This document shows, in pieces, positions 35,493 through 48,846 of a stretch of 64,000 bases of DNA. Made by a program: the position numbers and the translations under genes. The notes under the pieces were generated by a model. The model saw only the letters and a list, made by a program, of their open reading frames with translations. It had not been told where the DNA came from and did no database searches. Positions within the stretch are counted from its first letter, which is position 1; each line of letters opens with the position of its first letter. Source of the stretch: Gossypium raimondii. Taxonomy: Eukaryota; Streptophyta; Magnoliopsida; Malvales; Malvaceae. The stretch covers positions 14,136,001 to 14,200,000 of the forward strand of contig NC_068569.1 of the NCBI RefSeq assembly GCF_025698545.1, in the 5' to 3' direction.

Positions 35493-38400
35493 ATGGCTTT
35501 GGGATCATTCATCCAAGTCCTTCCAGACTCCCACTTCTCCATCCAAAACCTTCCGTATGGAGCGTTTAAAGCCCATCCTACAGCACCTGCCCGTCTCGCC
35601 ACCGCTATTGGTGACTATGTAGTAGATCTCTCCGAGATCGCCAAAGCCGGTCTTTTCAACGGCCCTATACTCGCCGCTTCCGATTGCTTTCTGCAGGTTC
35701 GTTTCTCAATTCTCCTTCTCTTCACCTTGAGAGGTAGCTCAGTTCATAATTGGCAGTTTTTACATAAATTGTACAAGTAAAGCTTCTTGTTTGAATCGTA
35801 ACTAACCATAAAATTGGTAATTGAAATTATCGTCGTAGCCTAATTCACGTTATTAATCACATAATCAAGTTGTGAAATAAGATTATGAGTTGTTGATGTT
35901 GCCTAGATAATTAAACTCTATATTATTATTACTTTCTTTCTTTTTTTTTGAGAACTTTAGCTAAATCAATTTCTTGCTATTTGGTTGGTTTTGGTGGTGC
36001 CAGCCTACTCTGAACAATTTTTTGGCGCTGGGACGGCCTGCTTGGAAGGAAGCTCGTGCTACTCTTCAAAAGCTTTTGTCATGTATGTTAACGACTTACT
36101 TATCCTCTTATCTTTCTTTTTTTTGGTTTAAACATGTAATGGATTGAGGTTAACTGGTGAAGATTATACTAATAGGCGATAGCATGAGCTATACTTAATA
36201 TTATTGAAGTTGCCGTATTTTGGTCCTTCAAAAGCACAATATAGTTTTCAAGTGAAATGAAAATAGATTTCTGAGATATGGAAGGGAACGGTTGACACTT
36301 ATTGGATCTTGCAGCTACGGAGCCAACCTTGCGTGATAATGCAGACTTGAGGCAGAAGTCACTTGTGCCGATGGTAAGAATATACAATAAGTTCCAATAC
36401 AGGATCTGAATGAAGATGTTTGTCGTTCAATTTCCTAATGTTTCAGTTTATTCATGCTTCTTTAGAGCAAGGTAGAAATGGTTATTCCTATGGAAATTGG
36501 AGACTACACAGACTTTTATTCATCCATGCATCATGCAAAGAATTGTGGGACCATATTTCGTGGACCTCAAAATGCAATTCCACAAAACTGGTATGCTGAT
36601 TTTTAACGTTTTGACAAATAAAGAGTGAGAACTTGTTGAATGAAAAGCTTTATATATCATACCTTCTCTCACTTGGAAGCATGATGATTGTGCACTATTC
36701 AGGTTCCATCTTCCTATTGCCTATCATGGGCGAGCATCATCTATTGTCATCTCTGGAACAAACATTAATAGACCAAGGTTAGAAGTTCAATAACTTGTTC
36801 CATATATTGCAGTTAGTGACTGGGATACTAGAAGAACTGTCCACTCTGCTGTGGACACTAACTGGCTTAATTCTATATCCTTCTAGGGGTCAAGGCTATC
36901 CAACAGGTCAATCTCCACCATATTTTGGACCTTCATTGAAGCTAGATTTTGAACTTGAAATGGTCAGCATTTTGTTTTACTGTCGTGTTATTGTCTCATT
37001 TTACCTTGCTATAAATTTTATTCTGACATAGGTTCTTACCAAACTGGCAGGCTGCTGTGGTTGGTCCAGGAAATGAATTAGGGAAAGCCATAGATGTTAA
37101 TGAGGCTACAGATCATATCTTTGGACTTGTCTTGATGAACGACTGGAGTGGTATAATTACCTTTTGTTGCTTCACTTCATCATCCTCATTTCCCCCCCCT
37201 TTTTGAATACCATATTTAATACACATTTGGTTTTGGCAGCTCGAGATATTCAAGCGTGGGAATATGTTCCTCTTGGACCCTTTCTTGGAAAGAGTTTTGG
37301 TAAGACAATGTATTCCTGCTTTTCTTTTGAGTTAAGGCTACAAACAGTATGTCTAATTACTCATGGCAAAACCACAGCTTATTTTGAAAGGGGGACCCAA
37401 ATTAATGAACAAGATAGTAAGGAATCAATATATAATCCAATATAAGGGAATGAGATCTCTTAACCATCTTAATTTTGGTGAGAAAAGATTAGATAAATCT
37501 GGGGAAGTCATGGACTCTACTGGGCTAAAAGTAGGTAGGCTAGTGAAGATTATGCATGTGCTGTATCTTTTCTTGAGCCCACAGGTTGTTACAGCTTGGA
37601 TTTACTTTATTTCCATCATCTTTTAGGTACTACAATATCCCCTTGGATTGTGACACTTGATGCTCTTGAACCTTTTGCATGTGATGCTCCTAAGCAGGTA
37701 GGTATCTATACTGGGTGTCTTAGATCTTAAAGCCATTTGAGTTTCTATCTTTTTTCCCTAATTTTCTTTCATGGTGGTTATTTTAGTGAACTAACTAAAA
37801 ACGCATGTTCTGCATTTCAGGATCCCCATCCATTGCCATATTTGGCAGAGAAAATATCCAAAAACTATGATATTGAATTGGAGGTAGCATCCAGCTCTTG
37901 ATTTTCAGTATTTCACTAGTTATTTTATTGGATGTTTCCCAGTTTGATATGATGTGTTTGTAGTATTGTGAATTTAAGTTATTTTCTTGCTATTGAGTTA
38001 CGGGTGCTTAAATTTTATAAAATTTTCAAGGTGAACTTTTTTCTTGATTCTAGGTTCAAATTAAACCTTCTGGACAAACTGATTCATGCGTGGTTACAAG
38101 AAGTAATTTCAAGAACCTGTAAGGGATTCTACTTCACTGCTGCTCTTATTCTTTTGAAAGTCCTTTCAGATGATAGCTGCTTTTTCCCTTATGATGTTAT
38201 GAAAGAAAGAATCAAATTGTTTCATTATTTGATGTTGGGAGAAAATTTGAGTATTTTTTGAACTTGAAGATGTTGCATCTCTTGTTGTACTTAACATACT
38301 GATTTGTTGCTTTTCAAATATATGCTGATTTTTGTTGAACTCTTGTAACAGATATTGGACAGTGACTCAACAAGTAGCACACCACACAATCAATGGTTGC

Positions 38401-39694
38401 AACCTGAGGCCAGGCGATCTCCTTGGAACTGGGACCATTAGTGGGCCTGTATGTTTAGTACATTACCTTTCACTTTTGTATCCTTTTTGCTTTGCATGTA
38501 TGTATCTACCAATCCACACACAAACATGCACAAGTAATGAATGTGTTTATGTGTTAGAAATTTCCCAACTTAATCAACTGCTCCTAGCCTCTGGTGTTCT
38601 TTCAATGCAGTGAATAAGACAGCCAAATGGGTCTTTGGACATTACATTTGGCCATTCCCTGAGAAAAGCTCATTTAAACCAATTCTCTTAATTATTTATT
38701 GCAACTACCTTTAAAGCAAAGTATGAGATGGAAGAGTTGCATTGATTTTTTTTGGAAAACTAAGAGTTGAGTTTTTATTGAATAGAATGGTTATGCTACT
38801 GAGAGTTGGGTTAAAGTGATGCATGTAATCCTTCCTTGAATATTCCAATAGTTTTCTGTATTTATGTTAATTGCCTTGGATGAAATGAAAAATAACTGAG
38901 AGTCAGTTCTGGTATAGTGTTGATCATGCTGCTTGTTTGGTATGTGAGTCACAATATGATGATTATTCGGTCATACTGCGTCTGATGTTTTTCTTTCTTC
39001 AAGCAATAACTATAAATGAGTCTGGTACTGTTTGCTTAAAGTTTAGCCTCTTATATTTTGGGCAGGAATTTGAATCATTTGGATGTTTGCTGGAACTAAC
39101 ATGGAATGGACAAAAACCATTGCCATTAAATGGGACAACTCGAAAATTCTTAGAAGATGGAGATGAAGTAACCTTCTCTGGTTGCTGCAAGGTACTTCCT
39201 GTGTTCCACATGGTTTTTAAAACTAAGTTGCAAACTCATTTATCTCCCTATCATGCAATTTATAGATAGGCTCGAGTCTTTGGCCTTGAAGGAATTTTAA
39301 ACAGGTGAAATAAAGCCACAATATTTTAGGATATCTTTCTGGTTCTGGGTTATTGGTTGAAGTTTTGGAAGTGATGGGGTTTAAAATTATGGAATTCAGA
39401 AGCTTAGTATAGTGGGGTTTAGAATCTAAGGTTTGAGCTCAAGGAGAATTTAAATTTGTTTATCTCCAAATCCGTGCTGAAAGTGAAAGTTACTATATAG
39501 AACGTGGAGTCATTTGATGTTAAAGTCATGGTCATGTATTGTTTCCCAAAATCTTTTACCTCCAATAGGAGGAACAGGAACATGTGGAGTAGTATAGAGT
39601 GATTGATTTCTGAATTATAAATTGCATACAGGGAGATGGTTACAATGTTGGTTTTGGAACCTGTGCTGGTAAGATTGTCCCACCACGCGATTGA
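35493..39694 (+). CDS. FAH: Fumarylacetoacetase
   Basis: Fourteen exons: 35493-35696, 36004-36082, 36315-36373, 36466-36590, 36703-36777, 36887-36962, 37051-37150, 37240-37299, 37627-37697, 37821-37883, 38054-38118, 38352-38448, 39066-39191 and 39632-39694. All joins are GT-AG and in frame, giving 420 codons, close to known plant FAH length. The enzyme cleaves fumarylacetoacetate to fumarate and acetoacetate, the last step of tyrosine breakdown; in Arabidopsis its loss (SSCD1) causes short-day cell death. Active-site residues line up with mammalian FAH at a constant offset of four: Asp130 and His137 in '[14 protein letters not shown]', Glu203 and Glu205 in 'FELEM', and Asp237 in 'LMNDWSARDIQ'. 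An N-terminal SH3-like part (1-115) precedes the hydrolase fold. No targeting peptide is seen, so it is probably cytosolic. Confidence 0.96.
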
Positions 39695-40833
39695 GGAAAC
39701 TTTTCTACTTTGGAGATAAAAGAAGATCACGTGCCACTCACTTAAGTCGTCGTTGATTTAAAAGAGATCATACTGGAAATTCAGAGAGCTGACAAAATGG
39801 TGTGTTTGTTGTATATGTGTTGACTGATCTCTCCTACAATGTTAATATAGTTGTAGCACTTGATGTTATGCTGGAACCTGGATTTGCCCATTAAGTAATA
39901 ATATTTATAGCTAGCAGAGCCAACTTTTTTATTTATTAATTTTGAAGGAAAACTAAGCACTTAAACACACTAGGGCCTTATACTACAGTTGAAGTTGAAG
40001 GACCTTTCGTTGGCTGGTTGATTCAATACCTCAACGTGACACATAAATTCGCAATGGTCAAACCACTTTTACATCCCCTACATTGAAGTCTACCTTTGCA
40101 CTTGAACCCTTTCCCGTTTCATTTATTTGAATCCCACATCCATAGATCCAACGCAAATCCTACTTCACGCAAATCCTACTTCTTTATGGTAACTAAATTT
40201 ATAGGGTGAAATAATTAGTTATGCAAATTTTCACCAAATATTCCAGATTGATGGGTCATGGAGTTTATGATTTGGGAACAAAAATCCATTTTCCTTCATA
40301 CATTTTCTAGGTCAAGTTGCCTAAAGTGTTCCATTAATCCTGAAAAGTGGAAACTAGATCATATAAATTGGAGTTGATTGAGAAGATTAATTAAGATGTA
40401 AAAAGAATTATTGAAAATACTTTATTTAATTAATACTATTATTAAACATAGTCTTTGATAATTGATAAATACTCATAAAAGATTTTTATTAATATTTGTC
40501 ACTATCATGGTCTAATGACTTGTAAGGTAGTATTAATTTCTTAAGTTATGTGACACAATTACAGTGAGTATAATATTGATATCGTCCTTTTTTACATTCA
40601 CCAATCCTTCAAGATTTTGTCACTTTGAGGCGTCTTTCCTTTTGCATATCCTAATCTAGGATCTCTTCATATAAGAATCTCTTTTGCAACACTAGTACCA
40701 GGAAAAGAGGACAATACCATACCCCGGTTCGACATGATCCAAGAAGGTGGCATTATTTACTGGTCAGCGAGTTCTCAATGACTCCATGGAAAGAGATTTA
40801 TTATTTTAAAGGGCAAATTTTGTATAACATCCT
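39695..40833. other. Spacer downstream of FAH
   Basis: Holds the FAH 3' UTR and the 3' flank of the convergent kinase pseudogene. Contains a short tandem echo 'ACGCAAATCCTACTTC' at about 40150-40182. Nothing else recognised. Confidence 0.5.
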
Positions 40834-43724
40834 TCAAACATTGGTTCGAGCTTCTGATAGTGCTTGGGAAACCCATCGCATGGTGGGCCTAGATTTTGGT
40901 TCAACACATATACAGGACACAGCATGCCTCACTATAGAAGCAACTTCCAGAGCGGTTTCTTCATCTGCGGGAGTTCGAATACGAGGGTCTAGTACTAGTT
41001 GTACATCCTTTTGATCCAAACATGAATTCAGAACAGAAACAAGCTCCGCTGGATGTTTCCCCATCATCACTTCCAAGGCCACAACACCAAAACTGTAGAC
41101 ATCACATTTTTCCGTCGCGCTAACTGTATAAGCTAACTCTGCATCCACCACAAAAAAAAAAGCCTATCAACCCTTCAGTTTAATATAAATAACTTCTATA
41201 TCTGGATGCCAGAGTCGGAAACTTGTAAGAACCTTCCATGTCAATCAAACAGTTTAGATACAATAGAGAAGCAGAAAATGGAGTGCATAGAGAGGCTTAA
41301 ATTACCTGGAGCAACATATCCTAATGTGCCTGCAAGGACTGTTACATTAGACGAATTGGGGTTCAGAATCTTAGCAGTGCCGAAATCCGAAATGCAGGCC
41401 TCCTACTCATCATTCAACAATACATTCTTGCTTGATATGTCTATGAATTATTGACTGTACGCAGTCATGATGCATATAGGACAAGCCATTTGCTACATCC
41501 TTCACAAGTTTGATCCTTTTGCTCCACTCCAATTATTTGGCTTTCATATCATCCCTTGGCACATCAGCTAGGCTTCCTCTCTCGATATAATCATAAACCA
41601 GGAACTTGTGCGGCCCGTGGCAACAAAATCCGTAAAACTTGACTATGTTTTTGTGGCTTATTTCTGTTAATGCTCGGATCTCGTTGGTAAAACTTCTCAG
41701 TTTCTCCATCTGTTCCCCGTCCAGACACAATAGTTTCTTGATGGCCAGAATAGGTCCTAGTGTTAACTTTGCTTTATACACTCTTCCACTTCCACCAGAT
41801 CCAATACAATACTTTTCATCAAAACTCTCGGTAGCTTCGATTATATCTTCATACACAATCTTCCCGTCGTAGTTCACAACCGAAAGTGGATTTCTGGCCT
41901 CCGATACCATAGCTTCCTTCGACTCTCTGCTCCTTTTTGCTCTTCGGGAGAGTGCATACAGAATAAACAGGGCTAAAGAAAGTATCAACCATGATAAAGA
42001 AGCACTGACAATGATTATCGGAACATTGTGATTTTTCTTATGAGTTTCCTTCTCCACTGATGTATTACTGCAGGGCTTCAAACCTAGGACTTCACCGCAT
42101 AGGTTTTTGTTGTTGCTGAATGCGGCAGGTGAAGCACGGTGAAAGAATCCACTGTCAGGAACCGGTCCTTCCAAGTCATTGTACGAGAAGTCAATCGACG
42201 TTAAGCCAGTCATTGTACCGAATAAAGAGGGGATTGAACCTGACAGCATGTTGTGTGAGACGTTTAAATGCTCCAACATGGTGAACTTTGCTAGCTCGGG
42301 AAGTATCTGCTGTGTGAGCAAATTTTGACTAAGATCAAGTGAACCCTGCAAAGTTAGATAGCCAAGCTGGAATGGGATTGACCCATTGAAATAGCTCTTT
42401 CTCAAGCACAAATTATGTAGCTTCGAGCATTGTCCTGGAATTTGCCCATTCAGCTTGTTTTCTGAAAGATCAAGATCCTCAAGACTCGAGAGCTTTCCAA
42501 TCTCAAGTGGCACCACATGTGATAATTGGTTATTGCTCAAGTTGAGGAAGTACAGAGGTTAATCTGCCCAATACTTTTGGTATCTTTCCAACAAGTTGGT
42601 TCGAAGAAAGATCGAGTACCGCTAGTCGAGTCAACTTGCCGAATTCTTCAGGCATCTCTCCTTTGATCATATTACCAGCAACTTTTAATTGTTCCAGGTT
42701 TCTGCTAAGCAACCCTTCCAATCTATTGTGGCTCAACTTACAGTAATTCAGATTCGGATAAACTCCAAAGTCTCGGTCCAAAGATTTCGAAAGCTGGTTG
42801 TTGTGGAGCCGTACTCGGACGAGGCTGGTACACGCAAGTTTCTTCGGGATGGGACCAGTAAAGTCGTTGAACGCTGCAGTGAAAAGCTGAACCTTTGCAC
42901 CTTGACAGACTTGTGGTAAGGGACCTGAAAAGTTGTTTTCACTCAAATGCAATTCTCTTAAAGAAGTGAGGTTTGCTAATCCTTGAGGTACAAAACCCGA
43001 AAGCCGATTCGTGAACAGCAGCAATTCAACAAGAAGATTACAGTTGAGTAAACTATGAGGGAAGGTTCCAGAAAACTCATTCTTGTGTAAAAACAACATT
43101 GTTAATTCGGTCAAGTTACCAAAAGATGAAGGGATAAGGACCTGAAAGATGGTTTCGATGTAAAGCCAAGGCATGGAAATGATTGCTAGACAAAGCTAGC
43201 TCCACGAGATTAACAAGCAGGCCAATTTCCGAAGGAATCATCCCAGTGAAGTTGTTGTTGTGGAGCTCAAGAAATCGGAGCCTGTTGCAGTTGGAGAATA
43301 ATCGTGGGTCTAGCTCGCCGCTGATCAAGTTATTGCCCACATAAAGCAGTGAAATTTGAGTGAGGTTGGCTAACGAAAGAGGAAGAAAACCAGAAAGATA
43401 ATTCATGGAGAGATTGAGGTGGGTTAGTTTTGAAAGTGAGCCTAGCTCGGATGGGATTGGACCAGAGAGAACATTGGAACTGAGATTTAGACAAGCGAGG
43501 TTGGGGAAGTACGAGAAATCCAAGTTACTAAGATTACCTCTAATACGTGAGCTTGCAAGGTTAATTCCTATTATGCTTCCAGCATTGTCGCATGAAATTC
43601 CAAACCAGTTACATGGACTGGTAAGGTTTTCGTTTTTTACTGCAAGTGTCCATGTTTGGAGAGAGGATTGATTTGGGAGACTCTCTTTCCATCTAAGAAG
43701 AGCTTTTGCTTCCAACAGCTCCAC
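40834..43724 (-). pseudogene. LRR receptor-like kinase pseudogene (MIK/LRR-XI-XII type)
   Basis: The minus strand codes the order of a plant LRR receptor kinase: an N-terminal cap ('ALLRWKESLPNQSSLQTW', 'SPCNWFGISC'), many 24-residue LRRs, a membrane segment ('IIIVSASLSWLILSLALFIL') and a kinase domain split by the usual intron (41139-41305) after 'GTLGYVAP'. Lesions visible: a one-base insertion near 43130, a one-base shift near 42560, a nonsense codon after 'RDDMKAK' near 41533, a two-base loss just after the catalytic loop start near 41445, and a TAG shortly after. The catalytic His-Arg-Asp reads His-Arg-His. The DFG motif, the P-loop 'GSGGSGRVY' and the Lys of 'AIKKL' remain. No signal peptide precedes residue 1, so the 5' end is probably lost too. 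The family perceives peptides; this copy should be non-functional. Confidence 0.9.
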
Positions 43725-45486
43725 TGCTCTTACATGCCAGAGAGAGCAGTAAAAATGATAAGCGTTTCAGTAAGTAGGCCATTATTTGCTTAACGAATGG
43801 TACGTTAACTCAGGCTGAGTTGTGAGACACTGAGACTACCTAATACCTACCAGGAAGACCCTTCTATTTACAAGGCTGATAACTGAAGACTATTTTCTCA
43901 TCATCATTTTCATGTTAGAAATCTCCAACTAGCTCCTTCAAAGTGAAGGACGTATGGTATGGAGATTAATCCATGAGACCGTCACTAGAAAGATTGTTTT
44001 TTCTAGAGTGAAATCGACGGTCAATACTTATTTTCTTGATATGGATTGTTCAAAATTGAAGATTTATGACAACAAATTCCACCACTAAAATTGCATGGAA
44101 TGGTGTTAATCACGTAACATCCGACTCTAGGAACCACTGCAATATTTAGCTTTAAATGCCGAGGAAAAGGGCACTAATCGTTGGGAATGGCGAAGCTCTG
44201 GGGTATTAATCACGGAAATATATTGTAATAATCAGTGCAAATACAAATTGATCACAACACAAGCTTGCCATGTTTGTAGCTTTCAGTCTCTTTGCCCTTC
44301 CCTTACGCTGGAAGAAGAAAGAGAGAACACGTACATGCATGTCAAGTCCTCTGCAAATATGATCAAATATAGTGGGGGGGCTCTTTCAATATTTAAAAAT
44401 ATTTGTGTTCATACATGTGGATGAGGATTTATCATATAGAGGGCCTTAGATATGGCAAAGCTAGTTTCTTGGTCTCCATTCCATACGTTAGGAGAAAAAT
44501 TTAAAGAAAAATTAGGCATGGCAAGAATTTTATCAAATAAAAATTGATGTATTTGAATTCAATATATTTATTATCTCAGTTCGTTCTTTTTCAATTTATC
44601 CTTCCATTGGATGAGAAAAAAGATTAATAAAGTAACTCAATAGCTGATTAAGATATTGCTTTATCTTAAGTGCTTTTTAAATTCCTCTAAATATTCTTTT
44701 TACCTTTTTTTTAATAAGCATGATATTTCTAGTCCTCAATAAGACGAGTCACATAAATTTGGGTGTACAAACCCTCGCATGCTTTTCTTTTGTTCTAGCA
44801 TTTGTTTTAATATATAAAATGTGCTTTTACCCTAAAAAGAAATTAGACATTGCACATCTCAGCATAGTTAGAATCTCAATCCGTTTTCCAAATACAAAAA
44901 CTGGATCTTGAACAGTCATTTAATAGTGGGTTTTGATTGGGACAAAAAAGAAACAATGTAAATTGGCTTGTGACAACAAAAATGAACAAGGACCAAATAA
45001 AGTTAAAGGGACAAAGCGTTTACACATGCTTTGGCTAACTTTTACTTTCCACGGTGAAGGAAAACAACTGAGACCATACAATTATGTACCGACCCCCCTT
45101 AAAAAGTTTTCAACTTTTTCATTGTTTTCCATTACAGATCAAATTACTCCGAATGGCAGATATAATAAAGCTTAACACAGTGCAAGATTAACGCCGTGGT
45201 TCCCGTGAAGGAAGGTTAAAAAGCAAAAGCTTTAACTTTTTTTTATTAATCCATTCCTAAAGAAATGAATGTCTAACTGCAACTCGGACTCGGAGCAAAA
45301 CAGAAAGCTATTCCACTAAACTCTCTTCATTGTGTAGACCATTCTTAGTCTCACTCTCACACAGGATATGGGTGGCAAAATAAGAACAAAGTAAATGAAT
45401 GAACTATGGTCACACCTAAAGGAGACTTGACAAACAATGGACACAAAGCAAACCAATTCGCTGACAATGATTCCTTCGTATGTAGT
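43725..45486. other. Spacer between kinase pseudogene and RhoGDI gene
   Basis: Includes the former promoter of the kinase and the RhoGDI 3' UTR (about 45300-45486). Short open frames at 44720-45175 have no domain. Confidence 0.5.
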
Positions 45487-46659
45487 CTACGATTGCCATT
45501 CTTTACGGATATCGAAAGTGTAGTTGATCTCCAAGTAGCACTTGTTGTCATCGTCCACAAACTGTAAGGAGAGAAATAGGTGGAAACAATATCAGTAAGC
45601 CTTTGTATGAATGCACACTATCAAGATGGTACAAAATTTCAACTATGATTTCATTATCTATAACATGAGAATGACCCACAAATTTGAATCTCAAAAGCCT
45701 GTTTCACATGGATCCTGACAACTCATTAATGGGATGTTTATCAGTATATTAATTCGGAGACACCATCTAACAAGAAAATCAAGTAATAAAAGCAACAGAG
45801 AACCAGGATCATACAAACCACTATGGACATTAATGAACAAGCTTAAATGGTTTTTTATTTTATCATTGATTTTACCTTACTTCTAGCTGAATAAGATCCT
45901 CTAGCAAACATTCCAGATGGAGTTGTTTCTTCACAAATTTCATGTGTGTAAGGCTCTGCCTGGGGACTGAAGGTTCCAATCATCTCTTTCGTGCTATCAA
46001 CTGGTACAAAAGTTCATGGTGAAGAATATCAAATCCAATGGTTAACATGAGAGGGTACAATTCTTCCATATGAACAACAGAGAAAGAGAAAGAGGAATTA
46101 CCCTTGACACCAGTTTTCCAAACCATATTAGTGTACTTGAGGCCGGACACAATGTTGTTGCTCACTTGGAAAGTGAATTGCAGGCTGTATTTGCTTCCTT
46201 CTTTTAGGGTAAACCACAAGCCTTTAGGCTTTCCGTTCTCCGGAATTGGAAGTACCATATCAGGTCTACCATGTGATTTGATCGCAAGGCTCAGTATCTT
46301 CACTTCAGGTTCTAGCTTTTCTATAACATCATAAACAATAGAAGAAAATGTCAGGATACAAAGAAAGGACACGTTACAGAGCATGGAAACTATTGATGAA
46401 ATCATAGACAAAAAGAAGGTATGAAGCTATACTCTACGCCTACAATGTTAAGATAAACTGTCCACCAACAAAAAAGTTACATTAAAAGAAGCTGAAATTC
46501 AATATGCAAACAAATTGATCTTGCATCCCATCTCTTACCTTTTAATAATGGTCTACCAAGTATTGCAACATTTGAGATCAAGGGATTATATTCCAGATAT
46601 TTTACACACAATATAAATTTCATCAACAGTGAAAGAAATCCTCAAGCTTGAAAGAATAG

Positions 46660-46706
<47 letters not shown>

Positions 46707-47177
46707 TAGTAAGAGAAAGTCAAACCTCCAACGGACTCGAAATCCACAGTCCCAAGAAGTTGTTCCTTCCACCTCCTCAAGCTCTCATCATCCTGAACCC
46801 TCAAATTCCCACCAAAATACAGATAAGATTAAACGTTAAAAATGTTTCAAACAAAAAGAAAGATTAGTATATGAAGGAAGAGATGGAACAAAGGAACGAA
46901 CCTTATCTTTTTCGAGTTGTTCTTTAAGGGTGCACTTCGGGCCTAACTCAATCTCCCTCTCTTCTTCATCATCATCGTCTTCGTCTTCAGTTGGACAAAG
47001 AGAACTCTCGCTTGCTTTTCTATTGATTCCAGGGGGATGATGTCCGTCAACGGCATCTTCGTTTGGAGGAATCTTTGATGGTGTTTTTGTCTCTGAAGCT
47101 TCACTATCAGTAGCACTCCCCTCCTTATCAAACCCCATGGTTTTGGGACTTGGATTCTCACCAACCGCCAAAGACAT
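45487..47177 (-). CDS. RHOGDI1: Rho GDP-dissociation inhibitor (ROP GTPase regulator)
   Basis: Five exons on the minus strand: 46902-47177, 46726-46792, 46102-46320, 45876-46000 and 45487-45561, all GT-AG and in frame, 253 codons. The N-terminal third is hydrophilic and acidic ('CPTEDEDDDDEEER', about 60-80), then 'LGPKCTLKEQLEKDK' and 'DDESLRRWKEQLLG' form the regulatory helices. The rest is the immunoglobulin-like fold that holds the prenyl group ('GLWFTLKEGSKYSLQFTFQV', 'YTNMVWKTGVK', 'EETTPSGMFARGSYSARSKF', 'CYLEINYTFDIRKEW'). The protein extracts prenylated, GDP-bound ROP/RAC GTPases from membranes and keeps polar growth focused, as in root hairs and pollen tubes. An earlier in-frame ATG at 47243 would add a hydrophobic stretch; the start at 47177 matches the family and was chosen. 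A long leader continues to about 47800. Confidence 0.95.
46662..46704. repeat. (GA)n microsatellite in RhoGDI intron 2
   Basis: About 21 GA repeats on the plus strand, that is (TC)n in the transcript, starting some 20 bases after the donor of intron 2. A likely length-polymorphic marker. Confidence 0.95.
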
Positions 47178-48846
47178 CAACAGCCCATCAAACAGGAACA
47201 AAGAGAAAAAGAGGCTAAACACACTCACCGAAGATATATACAATAGTAGTAACTAACAGAGTTTGCCCCAAAGCACAAAAGAACAGAAAAGATAAGCCAA
47301 AGAAAAAAAAAGGAAAAAAAAAACACTAGGAAGAATCTCAGAAGAAAACAACAAAAGATGAGGGAAACCTAATTCAAAAAAAAAAAAGAAATATATATAA
47401 TATTAGTATTAAAAGAAGTATATTGGGTCAAAGAATCCCAGAAAAGTAAACGGAAAACAAATACCGAGGAAGGAATAGGATAACCCTTCAAACAAGAAAA
47501 GACACAAAGAAAAAAAGAAAATAGAGGGAACGGATAGGAAAAGAAGGAGATGGCGATCAGATAATATGTAACATCATAAAATGAAACAAAAAAAGGAAAA
47601 AAATATAAGAGAGAGGGGGAAGAGGTGGGGAGATCGTGAAGGTCACTCACTCCTGCACTAGCTTCCACGCAGAGCACGATTCGAGGAGGGGGGCTTTTGG
47701 ATTTTAAAAATCTCTGATTTAACAGGGAACACAAAGTTGAAGGGCAGAGATATACAGCGTAGACAGCCCTCACCCCTTTGTTTAATGTATATATGCCTTT
47801 TTCACATTTCCTCAAACACTGATGTTAATGATTGGAATAAAGGGTGAAAAGGAAAGATGTTTACGCGCTAAACTAAGGAAAAAGAAAGTAGAGAGGGGGA
47901 AATCAAAGCATATAGTTTTCATGATTTTTATTTGAATAATTTATGAAAGAATAATTATACATTACAATTTTAAAAATTACTTTCTTTTCTTAGTTTAAGG
48001 AAATGAAGGATTTTGCTTTCCATTTGTTTTCCTTTCCTTCATAATTTTCAATTTTCAATTATTAACACAGGTAAAATATTTTATTAAATTCAATTTATTT
48101 TTAATTACATTGTTATTAAATAATTTTTTAATTTTAAAATATATTAATAATTGAACCTAAATTTTAAAATTTTAAAAAATAAAAGTATATTTTAACGTTT
48201 ATGATATGCTAAATAGCCTAAGTTGACCGCTATCAACCCTTTGTCTTACTTGACACCATATATGGAGGTGGACAATGAGGGTACGCTAATTCTAACTTGT
48301 CAAAGTCTTCTCCATGGCTTCACACACAGCTTACAATTCCAATTACTGACATTTTTTGTAAGGGGCAACAATTTTGAGGCAGAAAAAAGAAATCCATTCG
48401 CACTCCACCCTTTAAACAGACCTTCATTTTCAACTTGTTACTTGGATAATTGATGCTTGATTTACGCCAAAATAGATATGATATTTAATGATATCACGGA
48501 CATAGAATAATCAATTATCTAGTAAATATACCCCAATTTTTTAATTCGTAATTATTTTCAAGCAAACAGTCTTTCTCTCTGTCTGGCTGCTTCTCCTTTG
48601 ATGTTGATCATTGATTAGTGATTAGGCGGTTGGAGAAACCAAAACTAATGCTTCCTGCACGTTTCTTCCATCTCTTTCTATTTTGTACAACATTCATTTC
48701 ATTTAACAACCTGCATTGATGAAGGGATTCAATAATACATGCATTATTCTCCAAAACTGGGCATCTTCAACAATTTGCCTTTTTTTTTTTTAATTTGAGG
48801 GAGGTGGTTCTGTCATCATAATGGATATAATGAAGAACATAACTAA
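47178..48846. other. RhoGDI 5' leader, promoter and spacer
   Basis: Purine-rich on the plus strand to about 47880 (pyrimidine-rich leader on the gene strand), then AT-rich spacer up to the gypsy element. An open frame at 47369-47815 minus has only low-complexity Phe/Ser/Leu sequence and lies in the leader. Confidence 0.5.

Noticed and set aside
47369-47815. 148-residue minus-strand frame upstream of RhoGDI
   Set aside because: Lies in the pyrimidine-rich leader of the gene, Phe/Ser/Leu-rich, no domain.
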